Origin: an uncultured Neisseriaceae bacterium
GTDB lineage: Bacteria; Pseudomonadota; Gammaproteobacteria; Burkholderiales; UBA11063
DNA length: 12,163 bases
Assembly (NCBI GenBank): GCA_903891375.1
Contig: CAITEL010000353.1
Span: forward strand, 1 to 12,163
Reading direction: 5' to 3'
Under the pieces are notes generated by a model, which worked only from the letters and a program-made list of their open reading frames with translations, was not told where the DNA came from and ran no database searches. Position numbers and translations under genes: made by a program. Shown here one piece after another: positions 1 through 7,380 of the stretch. Positions within the stretch are counted from its first letter, which is position 1. The number at the start of each line of letters is the position of its first letter.

Positions 1-111
1 AACAATAGGCCAAGAAAGGTTCTTGGTTATTTAACTCCTAATGAGGTTATGTTTAAACATTTAAATCACGTATATCGACATAAGGGTATTAGTGTCGCAT
101 TTGAAGCTTGA
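1..111 (+). CDS. IS30-family transposase, C-terminal fragment (5' end outside window)
   Basis: Frame 1 is open from the first base to TGA at 109-111 and gives 36 residues starting NNRPRKVLGYLTPNEV. This is the hallmark C-terminal signature of IS30-family DDE transposases (the LNNRPRKxLGxxTPxEVF block just after the catalytic glutamate of the integrase core). The catalytic D, D and E residues lie upstream, outside the window, so activity cannot be judged. The product would cut and join the element's ends during transposition. The gene is complete at its 3' end and looks undamaged in the visible part. Family assignment is firm from the motif; the IS species is not identifiable. Confidence 0.85.
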   Translation, partial: NNRPRKVLGYLTPNEVMFKHLNHVYRHKGISVAFEA

Positions 112-117
112 ATGGGC
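1..117 (+). mobile_element. Right end of an IS30-family insertion sequence (left part outside window)
   Basis: The first 111 bases encode the C-terminus of an IS30-type transposase, so the 3' end of an insertion sequence enters the window here. The reading frame of a membrane acyltransferase begins immediately after it, in another frame and without its own N-terminus, which places the element's edge at roughly 112-120. The exact edge and the terminal inverted repeat cannot be fixed because the left end is not in the window. IS30 elements usually carry the transposase stop codon close to or inside the right inverted repeat, which fits an end only a few bases past the TGA at 109-111. Confidence 0.7.
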
Positions 118-893
118 GTCTGATTTATTTTTACACTCAAGGGATTACTTTTTACTGGCCAGCATTACTTTATACGCCTGTTTCATCACATTTGTGGTAT
201 CTGTATGCTATTATTGGTGTCTACTTGTTTATTCCAGTTATCAGACGTTTTGTACAAAACGCTACAACAGTTGAAATTGTGTATTTTTTACTCCTTTGGC
301 TGTGTATCTTGACTGGAATATGGGTTATTGGGTTTACTGTAGGAGACGCTGACTCAGGCATTGATTTAATTGCAGTTTATCAATTATATCCATTTTGTGG
401 TTATATTGGGTATGTGGTTTTAGGTTATTTTTTATATTATAGATGTATAAATAAGAATGTAAATAATATTAAACGTAATCGAATAATTAAAAATATATCT
501 TTACTTGTCTTTTTCTTGAGTGCTTTAGTTATTTTTACGGCAACTTTTATTGTTTCAAAGAGTGAAAGTAAACCGACGCAATTATTTATGACATATTTAA
601 CACCTGTTGTTGTAATCGGAAGTGGCACATTTTTTTACTTTATGTTACAAAGTGAAAATATTAAGGAAAAATTAAGCATTACAAATAAAATAATATCGTT
701 TATTGCTAAATATTCGTTTGGTATATATTGTGTTCATTCTTTTGTCTTAGAATACATAGTACATTTGGCAGTTATATCAAGAAGCATATTAGAATGGATA
801 TATTTGCCACTTTTAGCAATAGTGGTACTGGTCATAAGTGTTGGGATAGTGCGTATTATGGGTATGATAAAACCTTTAACCTATGTTATTTAA
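108..893 (+). pseudogene. Acyltransferase-3 family membrane protein, 5'-truncated by IS30 insertion
   Basis: The frame ending at TAA 891-893 encodes a very hydrophobic protein with about seven membrane segments. It includes an SSHLWYLYAIIGVYLFIPVIRR stretch split around residues 46-66, typical of acyltransferase-3 proteins (OatA/WecH type), which O-acetylate surface sugars. Such proteins usually have about 330-380 residues and about ten membrane helices. Only some 258 remain, and the N-terminal helices with the conserved catalytic histidine and arginine are missing. The only upstream initiation codon, TTG at 108, overlaps the transposase stop region and lies within the insertion sequence, so the N-terminus was removed by insertion. 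A chance product from that TTG is possible but should lack catalysis. The stop codon itself lies in the left arm of a palindromic repeat, so the natural 3' end may also be altered. The true left edge is about 112-120. Confidence 0.7.
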
Positions 894-1000
894 CTACTCA
901 CTTGCATCAATTGCCTCGTCATATTTTGATGACTTATGTACTATAAAAGTACACGGCGCCATCAAAATATTTAGATACAATGGCGCATGTGAGTAGTTAA
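890..1000. repeat. Palindromic repeat copy 1 (111 bp)
   Basis: The ends are a perfect 12-bp inverted repeat, TTAACTACTCAC at 890-901 and its complement at 989-1000. Inside, 921-933 pairs with 958-970 (13 bp, one A.C mismatch), and TGTACT 937-942 pairs with AGTACA 948-953 around loop ATAAA. The two inner stems are separated by an internal loop, TTA (934-936) facing CGGC (954-957). Copies 2 and 3 lie at 5455-5563 and 8566-8660. The element overlaps the stop codon of the truncated acyltransferase and sits upstream of mnmG. No T-run follows, so it is not a classical intrinsic terminator. It could be a MITE, a REP/BIME-like unit or a structured 3'-UTR element. Confidence 0.9.
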
Positions 1001-1051
1001 TGTTAATACCTGCATTAGTTCTAATTAAAATAAAATGGAAAATAAATTATT

Positions 1052-2938
1052 ATGATTTTTGATAAAAAATTTGATGTGATTGTCATTGGTGGCGGTCACG
1101 CTGGTACAGAGGCATGTCTTGCTTCAAGTAGGATGGGTTTACAAACATTACTTATAACACATAATATAGAGACCTTGGGGCAGATGTCGTGTAATCCCTC
1201 AATTGGTGGTATAGGTAAAGGACATTTGGTGAAAGAAGTTGATGCTTTAGGTGGTGTAATGGCGATTGCTACCGATCATTCAGGAATACAATTTCGTACT
1301 TTGAATGCGTCTAAAGGTCCAGCGGTGCGGGCCACACGTGCCCAAGCTGATAGAATTTTATATAAAGCATATATTAGAAACATTTTAGAAAATCAAGAAA
1401 ATTTAACGTTATTTCAACAGGCGGTTGATGATTTAATAATTGAACAAGATAAAGTTACAGGCGTTGTAACTCAATCAGGGATTATTTTTAAAGCAATTAC
1501 AGTTATTTTAACTAATGGTACGTTTTTAGGCGGTAAAATCCATATAGGGTTACAAAATTATGTTGGTGGAAGAGCAGGTGACCCAGCATCAATCAGGTTA
1601 TCTGAAAAACTGCGAGATTATAACCTACCTGTATCTCGTTTAAAAACAGGAACTCCTCCCCGAATTGATGGTCGTACAATTGATTTTAGTGTAATGCAAG
1701 AACAACCAGGAGATATACCATTACCTATATTTTCATTTCGTGGGGCTAGAGAGTATCACCCTCGGCAAGTTTCATGCTGGATAACTCATACAAATGAAAC
1801 AACGCATGATATTATTCGAGGAGGATTAGATAGATCACCAATGTATACAGGTATAATTGAAGGTGTTGGGCCAAGATATTGTCCGTCAATTGAAGATAAA
1901 ATCAATCGTTTTAGCGAAAAGACCTCACATCAAATATTTATGGAACCTGAGGGCTTAACTACAAATGAATATTATCCCAATGGTATATCAACATCTCTAC
2001 CATTTGATGTGCAATTAAATTTAGTACATTCTATGCGTGGGTTAGAAAAAGCACATATTTTACGTCCAGGCTATGCAATTGAGTATGATTATTTTGATCC
2101 AACTAGTTTGAAATCTAGTTTAGAATCTAAATTAATATCAGGATTATTTTTTGCTGGGCAAATTAATGGCACTACTGGTTATGAAGAAGCTGCGGCACAA
2201 GGAGTTTTAGCAGGTATTAATGCAGGTTTATATGTACAAAATAAAGATGCTTGGTGTCCTAAACGTAATGAGGCTTATTTGGGGGTACTTGCTGATGACC
2301 TTGTCACAAAGGGTGTTACTGAACCTTATCGTATGTTTACGTCACGAGCAGAATACCGCTTACAATTACGTGAGGATAATGCAGATTTACGTTTAACTGA
2401 AATGGGTAGAAATCTTGGTGTTGTTGGTGATTACCAATGGGGTTTATTTTGCCGTAAACGTGATGTAATATTTAACGAGATTGAACGTTTAAAATCTATA
2501 TGGGTTAATCCTAAAATAGTGGGTAGTGAATTAGCTCTTGAGGTGCTAGGTAAAGAGTTGGAGCATGAATATTCTTTACATGATTTATTAAAACGTCCAG
2601 ATGTTAGATATACTGATTTAATCAAATTGCCAAAGTTTGGTGATGATGTTATTGTTGATGATCGTACGTGTGAGCAAATAGAAGTACAAATAAAATATGC
2701 TGGTTATATTGTTAGGCAACATGAAGAGGTTGGCAAACAAGCATATCTAGAAGATATTAAAGTGCCGAATAATATTGATTATACTAAAATCAGTGGCTTA
2801 TCGGCTGAAGTTATTCAAAAACTAAATAAATTTAAGCCAGAGACGTTGGGGCAAGCTTCTAGAATCTCTGGAATTACTCCAGCGGCAATCTCGTTACTAT
2901 TAATTTACCATAAAAAAGGGTTTCCGAGAATATCATGA
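1052..2938 (+). CDS. mnmG: tRNA uridine-5-carboxymethylaminomethyl modification enzyme MnmG (GidA)
   Basis: MnmG is the FAD-dependent partner of the GTPase MnmE. Together they install aminomethyl or carboxymethylaminomethyl groups at C5 of wobble uridine 34 in certain tRNAs, in the cytoplasm, using methylene-tetrahydrofolate. The 628 residues match the family's usual length of about 620-630. Visible marks are the FAD-binding GGGHAG (residues 13-18), [12 protein letters not shown] (47-58), [11 protein letters not shown] (196-206), GPRYCPS (273-279) and [17 protein letters not shown] (368-384). The two conserved cysteines are at 47 and 277. The C-terminal helical region after about 550, which binds MnmE and tRNA, is present. 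ATG 1052 is the only sensible start: the ATG at 1034 closes after six codons. The Shine-Dalgarno is weak (GGA about 13 bases upstream). The stop overlaps the start of the GtrA-like gene, implying co-translation. The usual follower rsmG is absent. Confidence 0.97.
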   Translation: MIFDKKFDVIVIGGGHAGTEACLASSRMGLQTLLITHNIETLGQMSCNPSIGGIGKGHLVKEVDALGGVMAIATDHSGIQFRTLNASKGPAVRATRAQADRILYKAYIRNILENQENLTLFQQAVDDLIIEQDKVTGVVTQSGIIFKAITVILTNGTFLGGKIHIGLQNYVGGRAGDPASIRLSEKLRDYNLPVSRLKTGTPPRIDGRTIDFSVMQEQPGDIPLPIFSFRGAREYHPRQVSCWITHTNETTHDIIRGGLDRSPMYTGIIEGVGPRYCPSIEDKINRFSEKTSHQIFMEPEGLTTNEYYPNGISTSLPFDVQLNLVHSMRGLEKAHILRPGYAIEYDYFDPTSLKSSLESKLISGLFFAGQINGTTGYEEAAAQGVLAGINAGLYVQNKDAWCPKRNEAYLGVLADDLVTKGVTEPYRMFTSRAEYRLQLREDNADLRLTEMGRNLGVVGDYQWGLFCRKRDVIFNEIERLKSIWVNPKIVGSELALEVLGKELEHEYSLHDLLKRPDVRYTDLIKLPKFGDDVIVDDRTCEQIEVQIKYAGYIVRQHEEVGKQAYLEDIKVPNNIDYTKISGLSAEVIQKLNKFKPETLGQASRISGITPAAISLLLIYHKKGFPRIS

Positions 2939-3333
2939 AAGCAATAATAAAAAAAATCAAACGTCACCATATTAAGCAAGTAATTATTTTTGGTATGGTA
3001 GGTGTGGCTGCGTTATTAGTACAGGTTGTGTTATATTTTGTTTTATGTCGTTTAAGCTTAAACCCTTTATATGCTACTTTTATTGGTAATGGTATGGGCA
3101 TGATCGTTGGATATAAGGGGCATACTAAATTTACCTTTGAGCGTACACATAAATTTTCGCATAAAGAATTTATAAAATATGTGGTAACCTCATTAATTGG
3201 TTTAGCCATTAATAGTACAGGTGTTTATCTTCTGGTTACTCTTTTAAAATATCATAGTGACGTCGGTTTAATTCCTATGTTTATTACTCCTGTGGTAACT
3301 TTTCTTATTAGCAAATTTTGGGCATTTAAATAA
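2935..3333 (+). CDS. GtrA-like small membrane protein
   Basis: This 132-residue protein has a basic N-terminus (KKIKRHH) and four hydrophobic segments at about 13-38, 43-60, 78-102 and 110-129, the size and topology of the GtrA family. The end, with a ...[11 protein letters not shown] pattern, matches the family's closing K-[FY]-W-x-F motif, and the [18 protein letters not shown] stretch (51-68) matches the second-helix region followed by the aromatic 'TF.F' element. GtrA relatives are thought to move polyprenyl-linked sugars across the inner membrane for surface polysaccharide modification; the substrate here is unknown. The ATG overlaps the mnmG stop in an ATGA arrangement (2935-2938), so translation is probably coupled. 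No glycosyltransferase partner is visible nearby. The family call is fairly firm, the function is not. Confidence 0.85.
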   Translation: MKAIIKKIKRHHIKQVIIFGMVGVAALLVQVVLYFVLCRLSLNPLYATFIGNGMGMIVGYKGHTKFTFERTHKFSHKEFIKYVVTSLIGLAINSTGVYLLVTLLKYHSDVGLIPMFITPVVTFLISKFWAFK

Positions 3334-3347
3334 AGGACAAAAAAGAT

Positions 3348-3803
3348 ATGAAGTATTGGTTAATGAAATCTGAACCGTCAGAATGTAGTATTGATAACTT
3401 AGCAAAATTGCCTAATCAATCGATAGAATGGTTTGGGGTAAGAAACTATCAAGCTCGCAATTTTATGCGTGATGAAATGAATAAGGGTGATTTGGTATTG
3501 TTTTGGCATTCTTCATGTAAAGAACCAGGGATTTATGGAATGGTCAAAGTTACTACAAAAGCGCATCCAGATAGTACGCAATTTGATATAAATAGCGAGT
3601 ATTATGATCCTAAATCAACTACTAACACACCGAGATGGTGGTGTGTTGACGTGAAGTTAGTTAAAAAAACACCCTTTGTGTCGATTGAAGAACTACGAAA
3701 ACATCCAGAGTTAGAAAACATGCAGGTGCTAAGGCGTGGTAATCGCTTATCAATAACGCAGGTAACGCCTGAAGAATGGAACTTCATTCAAAATTTAATT
3801 TAG
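3348..3803 (+). CDS. EVE domain-containing protein
   Basis: The 151 residues form a single EVE domain (PUA-like fold; thymocyte nuclear protein 1 type). Landmarks are MKYWLMKSEPSE at the N-terminus, WFGVRNYQARNFMRD (28-42), GDLVLFWHS (47-55), GIYGMVKV (61-68), RWWCVDV (95-101) and the closing MQVLRRGNRLSITQVT (124-139). EVE proteins bind nucleic acids, and several studied members recognise modified bases. The target of this stand-alone bacterial type is unknown. An AAGGAC sequence lies about 10 bases before ATG 3348 and acts as a good ribosome binding site. It follows the GtrA-like gene by 14 bp, so it is probably the last gene of the mnmG operon. Its stop is only 10 bp from the stop of the convergent gene on the other strand. 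Confidence 0.92.
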   Translation: MKYWLMKSEPSECSIDNLAKLPNQSIEWFGVRNYQARNFMRDEMNKGDLVLFWHSSCKEPGIYGMVKVTTKAHPDSTQFDINSEYYDPKSTTNTPRWWCVDVKLVKKTPFVSIEELRKHPELENMQVLRRGNRLSITQVTPEEWNFIQNLI

Positions 3804-3813
3804 GTCACAGCGG

Positions 3814-4590
3814 TTAATCACCCCCCCCACCCATCTTCACATATACTATATATCCTGCTAATTCGTGTAGTAGTTGTGAGCAATCAAGCATAGTCCCAGC
3901 ATTTGGTATAAAGCTTGCGAGAGTTGTTTTGCGGGTGTAATGCCCCATATAGTCAGTTGGAGCTGCAATAGCATCAATTCCATATCTACGAAATAAAGCT
4001 ACAGCACGAGAGACGTGGTATGCTTGACTGATTACTGCGACATCAGATATATTCAGTTTTTTAAGCATATCTGATACGTTTTTAGCATTTTCATTGGTAT
4101 TGCGCGAATGTTCTTCAATTAATATCTGGTTTTTGATGTTGTAATTATTTAACATCGAATCTTTCATTATTTGTGCTTCCGAATGATTCTTTGGTGCAGC
4201 AATACCCCCAGATAAAATTATCAATTTTGTTGGGTATTGTTTGGCTAAAAAAGATGCATATTGAATCCGCATAATCGTGTAAGAATTTAAAGAAAATTTA
4301 TCAGGGTATTCATAAGCATTAGTTTTAACTCCACCGCCTAATACAATAATAGCTTGACTTTTTTCTAATTCAGCAGTAGAGATTTGTGGCTTTTCAAAAA
4401 AACCAGAAATCGAATAAACAAAAAATGGCGTAGCCTGAATATACAGTAAAATACAGCCACTAATTATAAACCATCGTGCTATCTGACTTCTTTTATTAAG
4501 AACACTTATTCCAATTAAAATTAGAATAATAGCATTTAGTGGAGGAAGAATTAAGCTTTGTAATAAATGGTGTATAAAAATTAACGACAT
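3814..4590 (-). CDS. ElyC/SanA/YdcF family protein (DUF218)
   Basis: The protein has two N-terminal membrane helices (about residues 15-32 and 40-62) followed by a DUF218 domain: IIVLGGG (81-87), LIILSGG (127-133), the SEAQ motif, IEEHSRNTNENA, and VISQAYHVSRAVALFRRYG. With the ATG at 4590 it has 258 residues, close to E. coli ElyC (259), and its C-terminal region aligns in outline with ElyC's end. ElyC-like proteins act at the inner membrane in cell-envelope integrity and peptidoglycan or lipid-carrier metabolism; the reaction is unsettled. A longer version from TTG 4638 (274 residues) is open, but it adds no recognisable sequence and has no ribosome binding site, so ATG 4590 is preferred. 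The last codons contain eight consecutive G (C at 3821-3828 on the + strand), encoding the GGGGD tail. The gene is convergent with the EVE gene and divergent from phaB. Confidence 0.85.
   Translation of the reverse strand: MSLIFIHHLLQSLILPPLNAIILILIGISVLNKRSQIARWFIISGCILLYIQATPFFVYSISGFFEKPQISTAELEKSQAIIVLGGGVKTNAYEYPDKFSLNSYTIMRIQYASFLAKQYPTKLIILSGGIAAPKNHSEAQIMKDSMLNNYNIKNQILIEEHSRNTNENAKNVSDMLKKLNISDVAVISQAYHVSRAVALFRRYGIDAIAAPTDYMGHYTRKTTLASFIPNAGTMLDCSQLLHELAGYIVYVKMGGGGD
3821..3828. repeat. C8/G8 homopolymer at the 3' end of the DUF218 gene
   Basis: Eight consecutive C on the + strand (G in the coding direction) lie in the last codons of the DUF218 gene. In an AT-rich region this is the longest G/C run visible. 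A seven-base tract would replace the GGGGD tail with a longer one ending at a TAA overlapping the EVE stop region. A nine-base tract would end the protein right after the glycines. Such tracts can slip in replication, but they also attract sequencing errors. Confidence 0.9.
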
Positions 4591-4713
4591 ATAAAGTCCA
4601 ATAAAAATAGAACTGTGAGGTGTTATATTGTAGTACAATTACGCTTTACACAAGTAGTTATTTTATATTAAACGAGAGAAATATTTAAATATTTTTTAAT
4701 TCAGGAGTTTTTT

Positions 4714-5451
4714 ATGTCAAAAATTGCATTAGTTACAGGTGGTATGGGTGGAATAGGTACGGCAATATGCAAAACTTTATCTAACAGTGGATATCAAGTA
4801 ATTACGACTTATTTAGGTAATGAAGAAAAGGCTAAAAATTGGTTATATCAAACATCAAATGAAGGGTTTTCGTTCAAAGCTTTTAAATGTGATGTTGCTG
4901 ATTTTGATTCTTGTGGCGAGGCTGTCACTCAAATAAAAACTGAAATCGGGAATATATCGATTTTAGTAAATAACGCAGGTATTACTCGAGATGCCACTTT
5001 AAGAAAAATGACAAAAGAGTCGTGGAGCGAAGTATTGCGTACAAATTTAGATAGTTTATTTAATATGACTAAACATGTTTTAGATGAAATGTTAGAACAG
5101 TCATGGGGTAGAATAATAAATATATCATCAATTAATGGACAAAAAGGGCAGTTTGGCCAGTCTAATTATTCGGCAGCTAAAGCTGGAGTTCATGGCTTTA
5201 CCATGGCAGTTGCACAAGAAACAGCTAAAAAAGGTGTAACAGTAAATACTGTTGCACCAGGGTATATCGCAACCAATATGGTAATGGCGGTTCCTGAGGA
5301 CGTAAGAAATAAAATAATATCTGGAATTCCTGTTGGAAGGCTTGGTAGAGCTGAGGAGATTGCTGCGTTAGTTGATTTTTTAGCATCAGAGCATGCCTCT
5401 TTTATCACAGGTAGTGAGATAGCGATTAACGGTGGTCAACACATGATGTAG
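4714..5451 (+). CDS. phaB: Acetoacetyl-CoA reductase PhaB
   Basis: PhaB reduces acetoacetyl-CoA to (R)-3-hydroxybutyryl-CoA with NADPH, the second step of polyhydroxybutyrate synthesis in the cytoplasm. The 245 residues match PhaB of other bacteria (about 246). It is a classical short-chain dehydrogenase: cofactor motif TGGMGGIG (8-15), NNAG (86-89), Asn111, and the catalytic Ser139, Tyr152 and Lys156 in YSAAK. The PGYIATNMV and GRLGRAEEIA segments near the C-terminus are also typical of PhaB rather than FabG, and the neighbouring phaC and phaA support this; a FabG role alone cannot be excluded from sequence. A strong ribosome binding site (CAGGAG, about 7 bases before ATG 4714) fixes the start. 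A palindromic repeat separates it from phaC, so phaB may be transcribed partly on its own. Confidence 0.93.
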   Translation: MSKIALVTGGMGGIGTAICKTLSNSGYQVITTYLGNEEKAKNWLYQTSNEGFSFKAFKCDVADFDSCGEAVTQIKTEIGNISILVNNAGITRDATLRKMTKESWSEVLRTNLDSLFNMTKHVLDEMLEQSWGRIINISSINGQKGQFGQSNYSAAKAGVHGFTMAVAQETAKKGVTVNTVAPGYIATNMVMAVPEDVRNKIISGIPVGRLGRAEEIAALVDFLASEHASFITGSEIAINGGQHMM

Positions 5452-5454
5452 GTA

Positions 5455-5563
5455 TAACTACTCACAGGCATCAATTCTATCGTCACATTTTGATTGCTTA
5501 TGTATATTTAAATACACGGCGCAATCAAAATGCTTAGATATAATTGCGCCTGTGAGTAGTTAA
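5455..5563. repeat. Palindromic repeat copy 2 (109 bp)
   Basis: The ends form a perfect 15-bp inverted repeat (TAACTACTCACAGGC at 5455-5469 against 5548-5562). The middle stem, 5486-5497 with 5521-5532, is a perfect 12 bp. The apical stem is TGTAT 5501-5505 with ATACA 5512-5516. The internal loop TTA (5498-5500) facing CGGC (5517-5520) is the same as in copy 1, while the stem sequences differ in a paired way (GATG/CATC there, GATTG/CAATC here). It starts 3 bp after the phaB stop codon and lies between phaB and phaC. TA bases stand at both ends, as would be expected for an IS630/mariner-type TA duplication. Confidence 0.92.
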
Positions 5564-5593
5564 TTTACTGAGCATCAATTTTATCGTAATAAT
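5564..5593 (+). promoter_or_regulatory. Possible sigma-70 promoter for phaC-phaA
   Basis: TTTACT (5564-5569, four of six against TTGACA) lies 18 bp before AATAAT (5588-5593, five of six against TATAAT). Transcription would begin near 5600, just ahead of the AGGGAAG ribosome binding site, giving a very short leader. The spacer contains a stray copy of part of the palindromic repeat's left arm. AT-rich DNA yields many such matches by chance, so this is only a candidate. Confidence 0.28.
5572..5587 (+). repeat. Solitary left-arm fragment of the palindromic repeat
   Basis: GCATCAATTTTATCGT matches the left arm of the full copies: 15 of 16 identical to copy 2 (5468-5483) and also 15 of 16 to copy 3 (8573-8588). 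No matching right arm follows. It starts 9 bp after copy 2 ends, so two left arms sit in tandem in front of phaC. A weaker relic of the same segment follows copy 1 at about 1010-1024. Confidence 0.7.
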
Positions 5594-5614
5594 AAATATC
5601 AGGGAAGCAATTGT

Positions 5615-7357
5615 ATGGCTAAAACGAATACAGAATTAGATAATTTATTCTCAAATATTGCCTCAGCCAATAAAGAATGGTTTAATAATTTGGTTAAAGT
5701 TGAGAATAAAGAAGAAAACGTGTTTCTGGATATGTATAAGAATTTTTTTGATAATACTAAAGGCTATTTGGAGGCGCAACAAAATTTTTATACTGAACAA
5801 ATTAATATGTGGAAAAGATTTTTTCATGATACTGGTAAAGATGTTGATGAAGAAGCACATAAATTACCAGTAGATAAAAGATTTTCTGATTCAAATTGGG
5901 CGTCTAATCCTTTTTTTGCATATCTAAAAAATAGTTATTTAACTATGTCTGGTTACCTTGTTGATGCTGTGTCCAAATCAAATATGGATAGTGAGACCAA
6001 AGAACGCATTAGCTTTTTTATGCGTCAATATTTAGATGCAATTTCTCCAACTAACTTTGCATTGACAAACCCAGAGGTTATTAAAAGTGTGATTGAAAGT
6101 GGCGGTGCATCTTTAGTTGAGGGTATGAAAAACATGGCCGAAGATATGCGGAATGGTTATATTACTATGACGGATGAATCACAATTTTCAGTTGGAGGTA
6201 ATTTAGCTATAACCAAAGGTAAAGTAATTTTTAAAAATGAATTAATTGAAATTATTCATTATACACCACAAACAGATACTGTGTATACTATTCCATTATT
6301 GGTGGTACCACCGTGTATTAATAAGTATTATATTCTAGATTTACAAGAAAAAAGTTCATTGGTTAAATATCTTGTTGATCAAGGGTATGATGTATTTTTA
6401 GTTTCATGGAAATCAGCTGATAAATCAATGAGTCAATTCCGTTGGGAAGAATATGTCGAATTAGGTATGGTAAAAGCAATAGAAGTTGTAAGAGAATCCA
6501 CAAAAACAGATAAAATTAACACCTTGGGTTATTGTATAGGTGGCATAATACTTACAACAGCATATTTGGTGCTACAAAGCCGTGGGGTAGATTGGATTAA
6601 CTCTATGACACATATTACAACGATGTTAGATCATTCAGATCCAGGTGATATTAAATTTTTTATTGATAAAGATTTAATGGAGCTTAAAGAGGCTAAAACG
6701 CATGCTGGAGGTGTTATGTCTGGTAGGACTATCTCTCAAACATTTTCGGCATTACGGGCCAATGAATTAATTTGGAATTATTGGGTGAATAATTATCTAT
6801 TGGGTAAGACCCCCCAGCCATTTGATATTTTATTTTGGAATAATGATACAGTTGATTTACCAGTTTTAATGCATTCATTCTTATTAAAGCGTTTGTATTT
6901 ACATAATGAGTTGGTTAAGGGGAATTTACATATATGTAATGTATTAATGGATGTTTCTAAACTTAATTGTCCGTTATATTTGTTTGCGGCACAAAAAGAT
7001 CATATCGTGCCATGGCATTCCGCATATAAAACTTTAAATTATGTAAAAGAAAATGTGCGTTTTGTTTTAGGTGCGTCAGGTCACACTGCTGGAGTTATCA
7101 ATCCAGTTAGTCAAGATAAACGAAACTATTGGGTCAATGAAAATATTGCTACAACACCAGAGGATTGGTTTAAAAACGCTACTGAGATGCCTGGCAGTTG
7201 GTGGAAAGATTATAGCACGTGGTTAATTCAGTATTCTGGTGAGAGGAAAAAACCAAAGTCACAATCAGCAAAAGCAAAATATAAGCCACTTTATGATGCT
7301 CCAGGTGAGAATGTGCGAGCAAAATCATTAAATATACTTGAAGTAGAAACAATATAA
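5615..7357 (+). CDS. phaC: Class I poly(3-hydroxyalkanoate) synthase PhaC
   Basis: PhaC polymerises (R)-3-hydroxybutyryl-CoA into polyhydroxybutyrate on the surface of cytoplasmic granules. The 580 residues fit class I synthases (about 560-600). An N-terminal helical region (about 1-185, including NPFFAYLKNSYL at 98-109) is followed by an alpha/beta-hydrolase core. The lipase-box-like GYCIGG (305-310) puts the nucleophile at Cys307; Asp462 (in KDHIVPW) and His490 (in GASGH) complete the triad. The 28-residue Asp-to-His spacing equals that of the Cupriavidus enzyme (Asp480, His508). The C-terminus has the class I pattern ending in PGSWWKDYSTWL and a basic tail. ATG 5615 follows an AGGGAAG ribosome binding site about 8 bases upstream. 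phaA follows after 23 bp and is surely co-transcribed. No phasin or phaR gene lies in the window. Confidence 0.96.
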   Translation: MAKTNTELDNLFSNIASANKEWFNNLVKVENKEENVFLDMYKNFFDNTKGYLEAQQNFYTEQINMWKRFFHDTGKDVDEEAHKLPVDKRFSDSNWASNPFFAYLKNSYLTMSGYLVDAVSKSNMDSETKERISFFMRQYLDAISPTNFALTNPEVIKSVIESGGASLVEGMKNMAEDMRNGYITMTDESQFSVGGNLAITKGKVIFKNELIEIIHYTPQTDTVYTIPLLVVPPCINKYYILDLQEKSSLVKYLVDQGYDVFLVSWKSADKSMSQFRWEEYVELGMVKAIEVVRESTKTDKINTLGYCIGGIILTTAYLVLQSRGVDWINSMTHITTMLDHSDPGDIKFFIDKDLMELKEAKTHAGGVMSGRTISQTFSALRANELIWNYWVNNYLLGKTPQPFDILFWNNDTVDLPVLMHSFLLKRLYLHNELVKGNLHICNVLMDVSKLNCPLYLFAAQKDHIVPWHSAYKTLNYVKENVRFVLGASGHTAGVINPVSQDKRNYWVNENIATTPEDWFKNATEMPGSWWKDYSTWLIQYSGERKKPKSQSAKAKYKPLYDAPGENVRAKSLNILEVETI

Positions 7358-7380
7358 ATAATTTTTAAGGTTAAATTAAT

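Noticed and set aside
92-274. Small + strand open frame of 60 codons across the IS/acyltransferase junction.
   Set aside because: It overlaps the acyltransferase remnant in another frame and resembles no known protein.
890-1000. Reading the palindromes as ordinary rho-independent terminators.
   Set aside because: Stems are long, AT-rich and interrupted, and no T-run follows the right arm in any of the three copies.
890-1000. Identifying the repeat as a Neisseria Correia element or DNA uptake sequence.
   Set aside because: The ends do not match the Correia terminus (TATAGTGGATTAAC type), and GCCGTCTGAA-type uptake words are absent.
4591-4638. Longer DUF218 protein starting at TTG 4638.
   Set aside because: The extra 16 residues have no family resemblance and no ribosome binding site; the ATG at 4590 gives the usual ElyC length.
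4650-4660. ACAAGTAGTTA between the DUF218 gene and phaB resembles the repeat terminus GTGAGTAGTTA.
   Set aside because: Nine of eleven bases match, but no other part of the element is nearby; in AT-rich DNA this is within chance.
4639-4713. Possible divergent promoters for phaB and the DUF218 gene (TTTACA at 4645-4650; TACAAT-like box on the - strand).
   Set aside because: No -35/-10 pair with 16-18 bp spacing is convincing on either strand, so no promoter was called.
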